DNA of 64,000 nucleotides. Origin: Polycladomyces abyssicola. GTDB lineage: Bacteria; Bacillota; Bacilli; Thermoactinomycetales; JIR-001. Location of the stretch: contig NZ_AP024601.1 of assembly GCF_018326425.1 (NCBI RefSeq), positions 484,001 through 548,000 on the forward strand. The letters are read 5' to 3'. Of the stretch, positions 28,597-37,630 are shown one piece after another; position 1 is the stretch's first letter, and each line of letters opens with the position of its first letter. The notes under the pieces were generated by a model. It had not been told where the DNA came from. It ran no database searches and saw only the letters and a program-made list of their open reading frames with translations. Made by a program: the position numbers and the translations under genes.

Positions 28597-28854
28597 TCAA
28601 TCATGTTCGACTCGTATCCATCTTCTGAAGAGAATCGTGATTTCGAACGGAAGCCAAAAGATGGTCACGACAAATGAAAAAAGAAAATACGCCTTATTCT
28701 CCCCTACCATGTCGACAACTTGTTGATACTCCGCAGCAAGGGATTCAGTCTCCTCGTCCCCGGTGGCCATCCACTCCTGGATCCCGTCCTCCATCTTTCT
28801 CCAGTAAGCATAACCGATCAAAAAATAAACGCACAAGACAAGCGGTGCGAACAT
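28597..28854 (-). CDS. small two-span membrane protein, unknown
   Basis: Protein of 85 residues with hydrophobic segments at each end (APLVLCVYFLIGYAYW and YFLFSFVVTIFWLPFEITIL), joined by an acidic helical linker of about 35 residues. I do not recognise it. The start is taken as the ATG at 28854 with GAGGGAG upstream; a GTG at 28863 is possible. It sits upstream of the thiC leader in the same direction, separated by about 60 bases. Confidence 0.6.
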   Translation of the reverse strand: MFAPLVLCVYFLIGYAYWRKMEDGIQEWMATGDEETESLAAEYQQVVDMVGENKAYFLFSFVVTIFWLPFEITILFRRWIRVEHD

Positions 28855-29064
28855 CCACAGCACTCCCTCTATGAACTCCTATATCCTATTCTTTGCAGAT
28901 GATGGGATTGCCTGCCACAGAAAAAATGATTATCTCAAAATCGAAAAGGCGCGAAATCGAGACAGGGATTCCCGAATTCAGACTCATCAGGTATAATTTT
29001 TGCAAGCGGAGAAATGTGGTGTGGGTGGAAGATCAAGATCAGAGAGAAAGAAAGAGGGATGGAC

Positions 29065-30336
29065 ATGAGGTGTAAGGGGCGGAGTTGGAGTCAATACCAT
29101 CCCTTGGTGTGGGTCTTGGTGGGAGGAACAATATTTTCGCGGGCGGCTATGTTTATGAGTCTGCCATTTTTGACCATTTATCTCGCGCAACATACGGAGA
29201 TAGATCCGGCACTGGCGGGACTGACGGTGGGCTTGGGACCCTTGGCGGGGACGTTTTGCGGCTTTGTCGGCGGGAATCTTTCGGATCAGTTCGGCAGGCG
29301 CACGGTGATGGTAACGGCCATGTTCCTGTGGGCAGGGGTGTACATCGGGTTTGCTGTTGCCGAACATATTGTTTTTTTCATGTTGCTCAACCTGCTGAAC
29401 GGTGTGTGCCGTTCCTTCTTTGAGCCGACTTCGCAAGCATTGATGGCGGATATCACTCCTCCGGAACGGCGAATCCGGGTATTTGGATTTCGTTACCTGG
29501 CGATCAATGTGGGAGCTGTCATCGGTCCGCTGATCGGCGCAGTGACAGGAATTCTGGCCGGTAAGACAGCGTTTCTGATCACGGGAACCGTCTATTTCGT
29601 TTACGCTTGGCTCCTGTTGCTGATGTTGAACCATTACCGCCATGATTTGACGTCCCATGTCACACAAACAGAGCGGGAACGCGTCGGGATGCGGGCTGCA
29701 TTTCAGGTGGTGCGAAACGATGCGGCCTTGAGGTTCTTTTTGGCCGGAGCGATCTTGGCCAATATCGGATATGCCCAAATCGAAACGACGCTGCCTTTGT
29801 ACTTGAAGCAAAACGTGGTGAACGGGGAACTGTTGTTTTCGATTCTGTTGGCGATCAATGCCGGGTTGGTCGTTATTTTGCAGATGCTCTTGACCCGGTG
29901 GAGTGAGAAACGTCCCATCCTGCAAAGCCTGCTGATCGGTACGATCCTGTTCGCTGCCGGAATGGGCTGCTTCGCCGTCGGGCAACATGAAGCATGGTTT
30001 GTCATCGGCATGGTAATCCTGACCGTGGGGGAAATCCTGATCTTCCCCACTAACAGCTTGTTCATCGATCGGCTGGCACCTGATCATTTGCGGGGGACAT
30101 ACTTCGGTGCCAACGGCTTTCAGGGATTGGGGTTTTTTATGGGGCCGTCTTTGGGCGGGTGGCTGGTTCAACAGTTGGGCGGACACTGGGGATTCGCCGT
30201 GATCGGGTTGGTGGTGATTGGTGCGATGTATTTCTATTGGATGGGGATGCGTGTTTACCAATTTCGCTCATGTGGGTTATCGCAGGAGACATCGGTTGTT
30301 TCCTCTTCAGTGTCTGGGGAAAAATTGCAGGTTTAG
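29065..30336 (+). CDS. MFS transporter (multidrug-efflux type)
   Basis: Major-facilitator protein of about 423 residues with twelve hydrophobic segments. The loop 2-3 motif is GGNLSDQFGRRTVMV, and a motif-C-like GAVIGPLIGAVTGI occurs in TM5. It resembles the MdtH/YfmO group of drug exporters. The substrate cannot be inferred. The start at 29065 has AGAGGG about seven bases upstream. It is unlinked to the siderophore island. Confidence 0.8.
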   Translation: MRCKGRSWSQYHPLVWVLVGGTIFSRAAMFMSLPFLTIYLAQHTEIDPALAGLTVGLGPLAGTFCGFVGGNLSDQFGRRTVMVTAMFLWAGVYIGFAVAEHIVFFMLLNLLNGVCRSFFEPTSQALMADITPPERRIRVFGFRYLAINVGAVIGPLIGAVTGILAGKTAFLITGTVYFVYAWLLLLMLNHYRHDLTSHVTQTERERVGMRAAFQVVRNDAALRFFLAGAILANIGYAQIETTLPLYLKQNVVNGELLFSILLAINAGLVVILQMLLTRWSEKRPILQSLLIGTILFAAGMGCFAVGQHEAWFVIGMVILTVGEILIFPTNSLFIDRLAPDHLRGTYFGANGFQGLGFFMGPSLGGWLVQQLGGHWGFAVIGLVVIGAMYFYWMGMRVYQFRSCGLSQETSVVSSSVSGEKLQV

Positions 30337-30542
30337 TGAAACATCTTTGAACTGGCTTTCGTCTATAAAGATACAAGAGAACCACCTTTTTCTACTACAA
30401 AAGTCGTAGGCGAAAAAAGGATTCCGCGTTCCTTTTGTCGAACATGTCGAATTGTGCTGCGTAATGGATTCCCGAGATGATGGAAAACCAGCGGAGAAGT
30501 ACGACATTTGGAATAGATGTGGATCGAAAGGATGGAGTTCCG

Positions 30543-31361
30543 TTGCGGATCGAGTGGTCCCATGTCAGTAAAATATTCCGTATGAAGCCGAAGCAGAAAG
30601 GTCGTGTCTCATCCCGGATACCGACGCCTTCGATTGGTTTGCTCGATTTTTCCGCGACCGTTCGGCCCGGCATCACCGCCGTTCTGGGTCCCAAAGGTTC
30701 GGGCAAAAGCACATTGTTGCGCCTGACAGCCATGCAGTTGGTACCAGATGACGGGCGCGTGACATATCGCAGTGATGATGGCTCGTTCTGCATGTGGTCA
30801 AAATCCGGTGCCGCGATGGCAGATGATCCGATGCTGGCAAAGGTAAAACAGCGCATCGGTTATGTGCCGCCGCTTCGAAAAATGGATCAAACCATCTCGG
30901 TCGAACATTCGCTGATGTATCTGGCGCAAACACGCCGAGTACCCAATCCCAAAAGGCGGGCCATGGAACTGATCGCACAATGGGGACTCGGTTCCGTCCG
31001 TCGCGTCCCGCTCCATGAGTTGAAGCCGGGTGAACTGAAGCGTTTCTTTTTGGCGAAAAGTCTGTTGGCCGATCCGGTGATCTGGTTGCTGGACGAACCG
31101 GAAATCGGTTTGGATGAAATGGGAAGGGTGCTGTTGGAGAAGGCGCTGGCCACCCAACCGAAACATCGCATTACGTTGTTGGCGACGCAGGATATGGATC
31201 TGGCCGAATGGGCATCGGATCTGTTGCTGATGGAAGGGGGCTCCTGCCGGCGTTTTGGGAGGAAACGCTGGTTGACTGCAGGTGTGCCGCAAGGAACGGT
31301 CAAAGCGTGGTACGATTGGATGCAAACATTTTATCATTATTTGAATCAGCGTCATTCATAA
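30543..31361 (+). CDS. orphan ABC-type ATPase with degenerate signature and H-loop
   Basis: Nucleotide-binding domain of about 272 residues. Walker A is GPKGSGKST and Walker B is VIWLLDEPEIGLD. The signature reads LHELKPGELKR instead of LSGGQ, and the switch histidine is Gln (LLATQD). No permease gene lies next to it. Such changes suggest slow or no hydrolysis, or a regulatory role. I favour the TTG at 30543 (site AAAGGATGGAG); the frame is open back to an ATG at 30477. It is not of the FecE type expected for siderophore uptake. Confidence 0.65.
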   Translation: MRIEWSHVSKIFRMKPKQKGRVSSRIPTPSIGLLDFSATVRPGITAVLGPKGSGKSTLLRLTAMQLVPDDGRVTYRSDDGSFCMWSKSGAAMADDPMLAKVKQRIGYVPPLRKMDQTISVEHSLMYLAQTRRVPNPKRRAMELIAQWGLGSVRRVPLHELKPGELKRFFLAKSLLADPVIWLLDEPEIGLDEMGRVLLEKALATQPKHRITLLATQDMDLAEWASDLLLMEGGSCRRFGRKRWLTAGVPQGTVKAWYDWMQTFYHYLNQRHS

Positions 31362-31488
31362 AAATATTGAAAAAAGTGTCGGAATTTCTGTCTCTATTCA
31401 TGATTTCGGGTGGCCTGGCCGTTTTCCCTTTGCTCCTCTTTCAAGCTCAAAGGTCGCTCGCGGGAAAGCGGCATTTTCTTGTTATCAG

Positions 31489-31611
31489 CTACTCCGATTT
31501 CCAGCCTGAATCACTCATATTCCGGCGTTGTTTGTACCGTCGCACACGCCCACTGGGCGACTTTTTCTTTTCACGAGTCCGTTCAATGACCTTGATATCA
31601 CCATTGCCCAT
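31489..31611 (-). CDS. small basic protein of 40 residues, unknown
   Basis: Frame MGNGDIKVIERTREKKKSPS... ending in SDSGWKSE, from an ATG preceded by GGATGAGG. It is very rich in Arg and Lys and has no membrane segment. I do not recognise it. It lies in an otherwise empty 350-base AT-rich stretch between the ATPase gene and the SUKH gene. Whether it is expressed is uncertain. Confidence 0.35.
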   Translation of the reverse strand: MGNGDIKVIERTREKKKSPSGRVRRYKQRRNMSDSGWKSE

Positions 31612-31710
31612 TTATTCCTCATCCAAAAAAACTTTCTATATCCAGTATCATATTTCCCCAAACTGAATCATGTCCCGGGATGCTTCATGAAGTTTCAAGC
31701 TCTGATACTG

Positions 31711-32064
31711 CTACGTCAGATAAAGCCAGATAATGATTGGACTTTCTTGTTTTTGTCCGTAATAGAAACAATAAGGATTTAATGCAGAATCAAATCCAAA
31801 CGGGACAAAAAGATTGGTTTTCTTGAGTTGCTGATCTTCCTCATACCAAACTTCCACTTCGTCAGGGATCTCATAAAGATCATAAAACTCATCAAAATGA
31901 TAAGGCTCGTTATTGATAAGGAAATGGGCATCTCTGTTTTCGATTGCTTGATATCGTTGAAACCAATCAATATAGTCTTGTGGCAATAGAACACCTAGAC
32001 TTTTCTCGACTTTGGTAAATTCCTCAAGAGGAAGTTTTACTTCGCGTTCCATCCATTTAACCAT
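31711..32064 (-). CDS. SMI1/KNR4 (SUKH) family immunity protein
   Basis: Protein of 117 residues with the SUKH opening EEFTKVEKSLGVLLPQDYIDWFQRYQ. A region rich in aromatic and acidic residues follows, with FVPFGFDSALNPYCFYYG. SUKH proteins commonly neutralise polymorphic toxins. It begins 12 bases after the stop of a toxin-like tail (32077-32187), the normal toxin-immunity spacing. The C-terminus may be frameshifted: after IIIWL the other frame continues LSDVAVSELETS to a stop. The local base composition is AT-rich, consistent with transfer. Confidence 0.8.
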   Translation of the reverse strand: MVKWMEREVKLPLEEFTKVEKSLGVLLPQDYIDWFQRYQAIENRDAHFLINNEPYHFDEFYDLYEIPDEVEVWYEEDQQLKKTNLFVPFGFDSALNPYCFYYGQKQESPIIIWLYLT

Positions 32065-32076
32065 GTTACCAATTCC

Positions 32077-32187
32077 TTACTTTTTGTTGGGATCCACAAA
32101 TTGAGTTCCCCAAATTTTGTGGCCACCTGTATGTTTGAAGGCAAAACCGACAGGGAGACTTCTTGACGATTCATACCTTATAGCCCG
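32077..32187 (-). pseudogene. C-terminal remnant of a polymorphic toxin
   Basis: A 36-residue open frame without start ends in GGHKIWGTQFVDPNKK and a TAA, the style of a toxin C-terminus. The SUKH gene follows at once on the same strand. Upstream, the frame runs straight into the acnA terminator, so the body of the toxin is missing. This is a stranded toxin tail, which makes the immunity gene an orphan. The family of the nuclease or other toxin cannot be named from so little. Confidence 0.55.
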
Positions 32188-32219
32188 AAAAAAAAGCGTG
32201 GTACCGGGTAGTACCACGC
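32188..32219 (-). terminator. terminator of acnA
   Basis: On the minus strand GCGTGGTAC / GTACCACGC, a nine-pair stem with a six-base loop, is followed by eight T. It lies 27 bases after the acnA stop. Confidence 0.9.
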
Positions 32220-32246
32220 AAAAACGGGGTTCAGGGAAATGGAAAA

Positions 32247-34967
32247 TCAGGCGTTCACTTGCTCGGTGTTGTTCAGGATTTGACGCAACACCGTTTGCAG
32301 AATACCACCGTTGCGGTAGTATTCGATGTCCACCACGCTGTCCAGACGGGAGATCACGTCGAATTCGACCGTGGTTCCGTCCGCTTTGGTGGCACGTACT
32401 TTCAGCGTTTGGTTGGGTTGCATGTCGTCGCTCAGACCGATGATGTCGAAGGTTTCTTCGCCGGTCAGGTTCAGCGTTTTGGCGTTTTGACCTTCGACGA
32501 ACTGGAGCGGCAGCACGCCCATACCAACCAAGTTGCTCCGGTGGATCCGTTCAAAGCTTTCCGCGATGACGGCTTTTACACCAAGCAGGTTGGTGCCTTT
32601 GGCCGCCCAGTCGCGGGAGCTTCCTGTGCCGTACTCCTTACCGGCCAGAACCACCAGCGGCGTGTTTTGCTCCTTGTACTTCATGGCCGCGTCGTAAATC
32701 GGCATGACTTCGCCGGTCGGCAGGAACTTGGTGACGCCGCCTTCCGTACCCGGGACCATCAGGTTGCGGATACGGATGTTGGCAAAGGTGCCGCGGGTCA
32801 TGACGCGGTCGTTGCCACGACGGGAACCGTACGAGTTGAAGTCTTTCGGCTCCACACCGTGTTCACGCAGGTATTTGCCCGCCGGGCTGTCCGGGGCGAT
32901 GGCACCGGCCGGAGAAATGTGGTCGGTCGTGACCGAGTCGCCCAATACGGCCAACGCGCGTGCGCCGCGGATTTCCTTGATCGGCTCCACATCCGGGGAC
33001 AGGTTGACGAAGAACGGCGGTTCTTGAATGTACGTGGATTTGGGATCCCAATCGTACAGTTCGCCTTTGGGCGTGGGCAGGTTGTTCCACCGTTCGTTGG
33101 CGTCGAAGACGCGGCTGTATTGCTTCTTGAACTGTTCCGGATTCATCGCTTGGTTCATCACGTCGCGGATTTCCTGCGCGCTCGGCCAGATGTCTTTCAG
33201 GTAGACCGGTTGGTTGTCGTGGCCGTAACCGATCGGTTCGTTCAACAGATCGATGTCCACCGTACCGGCAAGCGCGTAAACGATGACCAGCGGCGGAGAT
33301 GCGAGATAGTTGGCTTTTACCAACGGGTGAATCCGTCCCTCGAAGTTCCGGTTACCGCTCAGTACAGAAGCGACGGTCAGGTCGTTCTCTTCGATCGCTT
33401 TGGCCACCGCTTCCGGCAGCGGACCGCTGTTCCCGATACAGGTGGCGCATCCGTAACCGGCCACGGTAAAGCCGAGTTGGGCCAGCGGTTCGATCAGACC
33501 GGCTTCTTTCAGGTAGTCGGTGACGACCTTGGAACCCGGCGTCAAGCTGGTTTTGACATAGGCCGGCACTTTCAGTCCTTTTTCCACCGCTTTTTTCGCC
33601 ACCAAGCCGGCACCCAGCATCACCGACGGGTTGGACGTGTTGGTACAGCTGGTGATGGCGGCGATCACGACGGAACCGTTTTTCAACGTGAAGGACTCAC
33701 CGTCCGCTTGCACTTCAGCGGTTTTGGCGACTTCCTCCTCGGACAGTCCGAAGCCGCGTTCTTCCACCGGTTTGCGCAAGGTGTCGTTCCAGGCTTTTTT
33801 CATGTCTTTCAATTCGATCCGGTCTTGTGGGCGTTTCGGACCGGCCAAGCTGGGAACCACCGTGGACAGATCCAGCTCGATGGTGTCGCTGAAGATCGGG
33901 TCCGGCGTATCGTCGGTGCGGAACAGGCCTTGCGCTTTGCAGTAGTCTTCCACCAGCTGAACCAGCTTTTCGTCGCGGCCGGTGTTGCGCAGATAGTTGA
34001 GGGACTCTTCGTCCACCGGGAAGAAGCCCATCGTCGCTCCGTATTCCGGCGCCATGTTGGCCACAGTGGCCCGGTCAGCCAGGCTGATGTTGGACAGACC
34101 CGGTCCGTAGAATTCCACGAATTTGCCAACAACGCCTTTTTTCCGCAACATTTCGGTGACGGTCAAAGCCAGGTCGGTCGCAGTGGCGCCTTCCGGCAAT
34201 TTGCCGGTCAGCTTAAAGCCAACCACCTCGGGTGTCACGAAGTACAACGGTTGACCCAACATGCCCGCTTCCGCCTCGATGCCGCCAACTCCCCAACCCA
34301 CAACGCCCAAACCGTTGATCATCGTGGTGTGGGAGTCGGTGCCGACAAGCGAATCCGGGAACACTTCGGTACGGCCGTCCACTTCGCGGGTGGCCACTAC
34401 CGTTGCCAGGTATTCCAGGTTGACTTGGTGCACAATCCCGGTTGCCGGCGGAACCGCACGGAAGTTGTCAAACGCTTCCTGCGCCCAACGGAGCAGGCGA
34501 TAGCGTTCCTCGTTCCGTTCGAATTCCACGTTCATGTTGTATTCCAGGGCATCCTCAGTGCCGTATTTGTCCACCATGACGGAGTGGTCGATCACGAGAT
34601 CCACCGGGATCAGGGGATTGATCCGAGACGGATCTCCACCCACCCGTTTCATCGCGGAACGAAGCGCGGCCAAGTCAACGACGGCCGGTACGCCGGTAAA
34701 GTCTTGCAACACGATCCGGGCCGGTTTGAAGGCCACTTCTTTATCCGAACGTTCTTCCGCCCACCGGGCCAGTTGTTTCACATGCTCCTCAGTCACGGCT
34801 TTTCCGTCACACTGACGGACTGCCGCTTCCAACAACACTTTGATGGAGAATGGCAAGCGGGAAACCTTGCCCAGTCCTTGTTCCTCCAGCCCTTGCAGGC
34901 GGTAGTATGTGTACGTTTTACCGCCCGATTCAAGCTGGGAACGTACACCAAACACGTCGTTGGGCAT
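32247..34967 (-). CDS. acnA: aconitate hydratase
   Basis: Citrate-isocitrate isomerase of 906 residues with a [4Fe-4S] cluster. Cluster cysteines are in [13 protein letters not shown] and [14 protein letters not shown]. Other active-site segments are [29 protein letters not shown] and [15 protein letters not shown]. The ATG at 34967 follows AAAGGAGG. Gram-positive AcnA can also act as an iron-sensing RNA-binding protein when the cluster is lost. The neighbour in the opposite direction is an IclR regulator. Confidence 0.97.
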   Translation of the reverse strand: MPNDVFGVRSQLESGGKTYTYYRLQGLEEQGLGKVSRLPFSIKVLLEAAVRQCDGKAVTEEHVKQLARWAEERSDKEVAFKPARIVLQDFTGVPAVVDLAALRSAMKRVGGDPSRINPLIPVDLVIDHSVMVDKYGTEDALEYNMNVEFERNEERYRLLRWAQEAFDNFRAVPPATGIVHQVNLEYLATVVATREVDGRTEVFPDSLVGTDSHTTMINGLGVVGWGVGGIEAEAGMLGQPLYFVTPEVVGFKLTGKLPEGATATDLALTVTEMLRKKGVVGKFVEFYGPGLSNISLADRATVANMAPEYGATMGFFPVDEESLNYLRNTGRDEKLVQLVEDYCKAQGLFRTDDTPDPIFSDTIELDLSTVVPSLAGPKRPQDRIELKDMKKAWNDTLRKPVEERGFGLSEEEVAKTAEVQADGESFTLKNGSVVIAAITSCTNTSNPSVMLGAGLVAKKAVEKGLKVPAYVKTSLTPGSKVVTDYLKEAGLIEPLAQLGFTVAGYGCATCIGNSGPLPEAVAKAIEENDLTVASVLSGNRNFEGRIHPLVKANYLASPPLVIVYALAGTVDIDLLNEPIGYGHDNQPVYLKDIWPSAQEIRDVMNQAMNPEQFKKQYSRVFDANERWNNLPTPKGELYDWDPKSTYIQEPPFFVNLSPDVEPIKEIRGARALAVLGDSVTTDHISPAGAIAPDSPAGKYLREHGVEPKDFNSYGSRRGNDRVMTRGTFANIRIRNLMVPGTEGGVTKFLPTGEVMPIYDAAMKYKEQNTPLVVLAGKEYGTGSSRDWAAKGTNLLGVKAVIAESFERIHRSNLVGMGVLPLQFVEGQNAKTLNLTGEETFDIIGLSDDMQPNQTLKVRATKADGTTVEFDVISRLDSVVDIEYYRNGGILQTVLRQILNNTEQVNA

Positions 34968-35051
34968 GTTGAGTCCCTCCTTTGGATGGAATGTGCAAAA
35001 AGAAAGTCGATATGTTTCATCTGATGAAACCAAGTTTCTTTTTTCGATATC

Positions 35052-35080
35052 ATTATACTATGGAGCTTCGGAATTGTATA
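35052..35080 (-). promoter_or_regulatory. acnA promoter
   Basis: On the minus strand TATACA and TATAAT lie 17 bases apart, about 85 bases before the acnA start. A plus-strand TATAAT at 35130-35135 may serve the divergent IclR gene, but it has no clear -35. Confidence 0.5.
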
Positions 35081-35180
35081 CCCCTTAATCACTTATCCTG
35101 TCGCCCTTTTCTTGTGATCGGTTCCGACGTATAATAAAAGGAAAATCGTTTTCAAACCGTGAAACACGGAGGGCTTGCCC

Positions 35181-35930
35181 TTGGCGGAGGATAAAAAAAT
35201 GACGGTGCGGGCGGCGGAACGTGCCCTGGATATTCTGTTGTGTTTTGTGGATCAGCCGGAGCTGGGGCTGACCGAGATCGCCCATCGCACCTCGATCAAC
35301 AAAAGTACGGTATTCCGTCTGTTGGCCACGTTGGAGAGCAAGGGCTTTGTGACTCGTAATCCCGACACGGAAAAATACAAACTGGGGTTTCGCGTGTGGG
35401 AGTTGGCGGCCAATATGGATCACTCGGATGATCCCGCAGTATTATTTTTGCCTGAAATGGAGCGGTTACGCGATCAGGTGGATGAAACGGTCAGTTTGTA
35501 CATAAGAGACGGGTTGGAACGCATCCGTGTACAAGCAGTAGAAAGCAAACAGACCATACGCCGTGTGGCACCGGTCGGTGCCCGTATGCCGTTGTCGGTT
35601 GGCGCTTCCAGCAAAGTGTTGGTCGCCTATGCCGATCCGATCGTGCAGAAAGAAGTATTGGCCGATCCCGATTGGCCGCAGACGGTGGACCGGGCGCAGT
35701 ATCAAAAACAATTGGAAGAGATTCGGGAGACGGGATATGCGATCAGCATCGAGGAGCGGGAGGCCGGTACGTCGGCAATCGCCGTGCCAATCTTCAACCG
35801 CGCGGGGCGGATCGTTGCAGCCTTGGCCGTATCGGGTCCGGTGGGGCGATGGACGCCAGATCGCATGAAGCAATTTGCTCCGCTGATTACGGCTGCTGCC
35901 GAACGAATGGGAAAAATGTTGTGGAAATGA
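35181..35930 (+). CDS. IclR-family transcription regulator
   Basis: Regulator of 249 residues. The N-terminal winged helix (AAERALDILLCFVDQPELGLTEIAHRTSINKSTVFRLLATLESKGFV) is typical of IclR. The C-terminal effector domain contains RRVAPVGARMPLSVGASSKVLVA and GTSAIAVPIFNRAGRIVAALAVSGP. The TTG at 35181 follows GGAGGG. Its divergence from acnA across 213 bases, and IclR's role in glyoxylate metabolism in enterobacteria, make acnA and aceBA candidate targets. That link is inference. Confidence 0.88.
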   Translation: MAEDKKMTVRAAERALDILLCFVDQPELGLTEIAHRTSINKSTVFRLLATLESKGFVTRNPDTEKYKLGFRVWELAANMDHSDDPAVLFLPEMERLRDQVDETVSLYIRDGLERIRVQAVESKQTIRRVAPVGARMPLSVGASSKVLVAYADPIVQKEVLADPDWPQTVDRAQYQKQLEEIRETGYAISIEEREAGTSAIAVPIFNRAGRIVAALAVSGPVGRWTPDRMKQFAPLITAAAERMGKMLWK

Positions 35931-35977
35931 TCTTGTGAGTGAATAAAAACATCAGTTGATGGAGACAAATAGAATAT

Positions 35978-36049
35978 GGGACGGATTTTTCCGGTTACGA
36001 CCTTTGTCGTTTTTGCCAATGGCGGCAAACAAACCGGAAAAACCGTCCC
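35978..36049. terminator. long imperfect inverted repeat between convergent genes
   Basis: GGGACGG.TTTTTCCGGTT pairs with AACCGGAAAAACCGTCCC (35978-35996, 36032-36049), with one extra base in the left arm and a small inner hairpin. It lies between the ends of the IclR and NAT genes. Short T-runs on both sides suggest a bidirectional terminator. Confidence 0.55.
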
Positions 36050-36100
36050 TTTCCTTGTCACAGGTGGATGTGGAAAATGTTGTCGAAGCTGATCATCAAA

Positions 36101-36812
36101 TTATTGCTCGGATACAATGGGGACTTTCTGTTGATAACCGTTTTTTGTAACGGTCAAATGTTCGCGTGTCAGGGTGATTCGACCGGTCGATGTGGCGATC
36201 GTGCACATGGTTTTTTGGGTAAACGTCGACTCCGGCGACGTTTGATGGTATTCGCACATGGAAGCAAACTGGTGCAGCTCGCGCGGGATGGTCGTAAACT
36301 GATATTCGGTCAACCAATGGTCTTTCGTTTCTTTTTGTAAAGCGTATTGGCCCGATGTTTTCCCGACGGCCATCACTCTGTACCTGCCACTGATGTCTTC
36401 CACTTCCGTACCATCCAAAGGCAACGGTTCTCTGCAGCTGTCCCCGAATCCCACGTCTACTAAATACGTCTTGTCCAAGTGAACGAGTAAAGCCAGGTGA
36501 TCGAACTCCGGGTTGTAACCGCCGTCCGGTTTACGAACACGGGCGGAAATCAGCGATGTCGAAAATCCGCACTCACGAAGAAGCCAATTGAACAGCGCGT
36601 TCAATTCGTAATAAAAGCCGCCCCTCTTCCGATTCACTACTTTGTTGTACATAGCGGGTAAGGAAAGGCGGATTGGTTGTCCAAGAGAGATATCCAGATT
36701 TTCGAACGGCACGCTGAGCAAATGGCGGTTTTGCAAGTGACGCAGAAAGGCAAGGTCGGGTTGCCTCGTTTTCGGGATGCCGATCCGCGAGAGGGTACGC
36801 TTGTACGTCCAC
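36101..36812 (-). pseudogene. arylamine N-acetyltransferase, frameshifted and lacking the catalytic cysteine
   Basis: The NAT fold is clear: NRHLLSVPFENLDISLG, RKRGGFYYELNALFNWLL, FDHLALLVHL and YLVDVGFGDS. The normal gene would start at the GTG at 36812 (behind GGGAGGAG) with MDVQAY. One extra C in the run at 36793-36795 shifts the frame, and LSRIGIPKT follows in the other frame. The catalytic Cys of RGGFC is Tyr (TAT). His and Asp of the triad remain. Two independent lesions indicate a dead gene. Confidence 0.8.
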
Positions 36813-37134
36813 GTTTTCTCCTCCCTTTTCAAGTGGATTCATTGCCAAATTGGCGACAACGGTCACGGACTCCGAATTTCCGTCTGAAGTTTCGGATGAG
36901 CCTGCTTCCCCAAGGGCGGCCGTTACTGCGATCGACTGCCCAACCCAGGAAAGAGAGGATCAATGGTGCTCTCTCAATCGCGTCCTCAATCGCGTGTGGG
37001 TTCCACCAAGTTGTCATCATGCTCAATTCCGTTCTACCGCACATATGTCGGAAAAGCAAGAAAAATCCGGCTGGTTACGTTTATGGACGTTCGAAGAGGA
37101 GATGGGATAGAATAACAGTGAGGAGGGATGAAGG

Positions 37135-37575
37135 ATGGCCCAGGATTTTTATTTTCACCAATTGCAAATGATGGTCCAGCCGATGCGGGATGAATTAACC
37201 CGTTTGGGCATTCGGGAATTGCGGACACCGGAAGAAGTGGTGGAAGCATTGGAAGGAGAAGCCAAAAAAGGCACCACCCTGATCGTCGTCAACTCGGTAT
37301 GCGGATGTGCGGCCGGTTTGGCCCGTCCGGCGGTGGCCGAGGCGCTGAAGCACGATAAGACGCCGGATCACTTGTACACGGTGTTTGCCGGTCAGGATCG
37401 GGAAGCGACCGCCAAGGCACGGGAATATTTCGGTGACTACCCGCCTTCTTCCCCGTCGTTTGCCATTTTAAAGGACGGCAAAATTGTCCACATGATTCCC
37501 CGGGAACAGATCGAAAACCGGAGTCTGGAAGAAATCGCCGCCAGTCTCAAAGCCGCTTTCGACAAATATTGTTGA
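37135..37575 (+). CDS. brxB: bacilliredoxin (BrxA/BrxB family)
   Basis: Protein of 146 residues with a CGC active site (Cys56-Gly-Cys58) in VVNSVCGCAAGLARP. Bacilliredoxins remove bacillithiol from mixed disulfides on proteins, which implies that this organism makes bacillithiol. The family phrase TVFAGQDREATAKAREYF is present. The ATG follows GAGGAGGGATGAAGG. It is monocistronic, with a terminator after it. Confidence 0.92.
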   Translation: MAQDFYFHQLQMMVQPMRDELTRLGIRELRTPEEVVEALEGEAKKGTTLIVVNSVCGCAAGLARPAVAEALKHDKTPDHLYTVFAGQDREATAKAREYFGDYPPSSPSFAILKDGKIVHMIPREQIENRSLEEIAASLKAAFDKYC

Positions 37576-37591
37576 TATCGCATTCACGCAG

Positions 37592-37622
37592 AGCCCCGCA
37601 AGGAATCTTGCGGGGCTGTTTT
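37592..37622 (+). terminator. terminator of brxB
   Basis: AGCCCCGCAAG / CTTGCGGGGCT is a perfect 11-pair stem with a four-base loop, followed by GTTTT. Confidence 0.85.
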
Positions 37623-37630
37623 CATTGCCA

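Noticed and set aside
28987-30261. Minus-strand frame of 424 codons opposite the MFS gene
   Set aside because: Gln/His-rich composition without membrane segments; the opposite strand encodes a clear twelve-span transporter.
30385-30421. Inverted repeat CCTTTTT...AAAAAAGG before the ABC ATPase gene
   Set aside because: The pairing is mostly A-T and interrupted; it could be a weak terminator but is not convincing enough to list.
30543-31361. Orphan ATPase as the missing energiser of SirBC
   Set aside because: The signature and switch motifs are degenerate and it does not resemble FhuC/FecE proteins; no Fur site precedes it.
32259-35024. Very long plus-strand open frame of 921 codons opposite acnA
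   Set aside because: It is the shadow of the GC-biased acnA gene; its product has no recognisable motif and is rich in His, Arg and Gln, as antisense frames of such genes are.
36848-36885. Another copy of the intergenic element upstream of brxB
   Set aside because: It matches only one block of copies B and D (ACTCCGAATTTCC region); the rest does not align, so it is noted only as a possible fragment.
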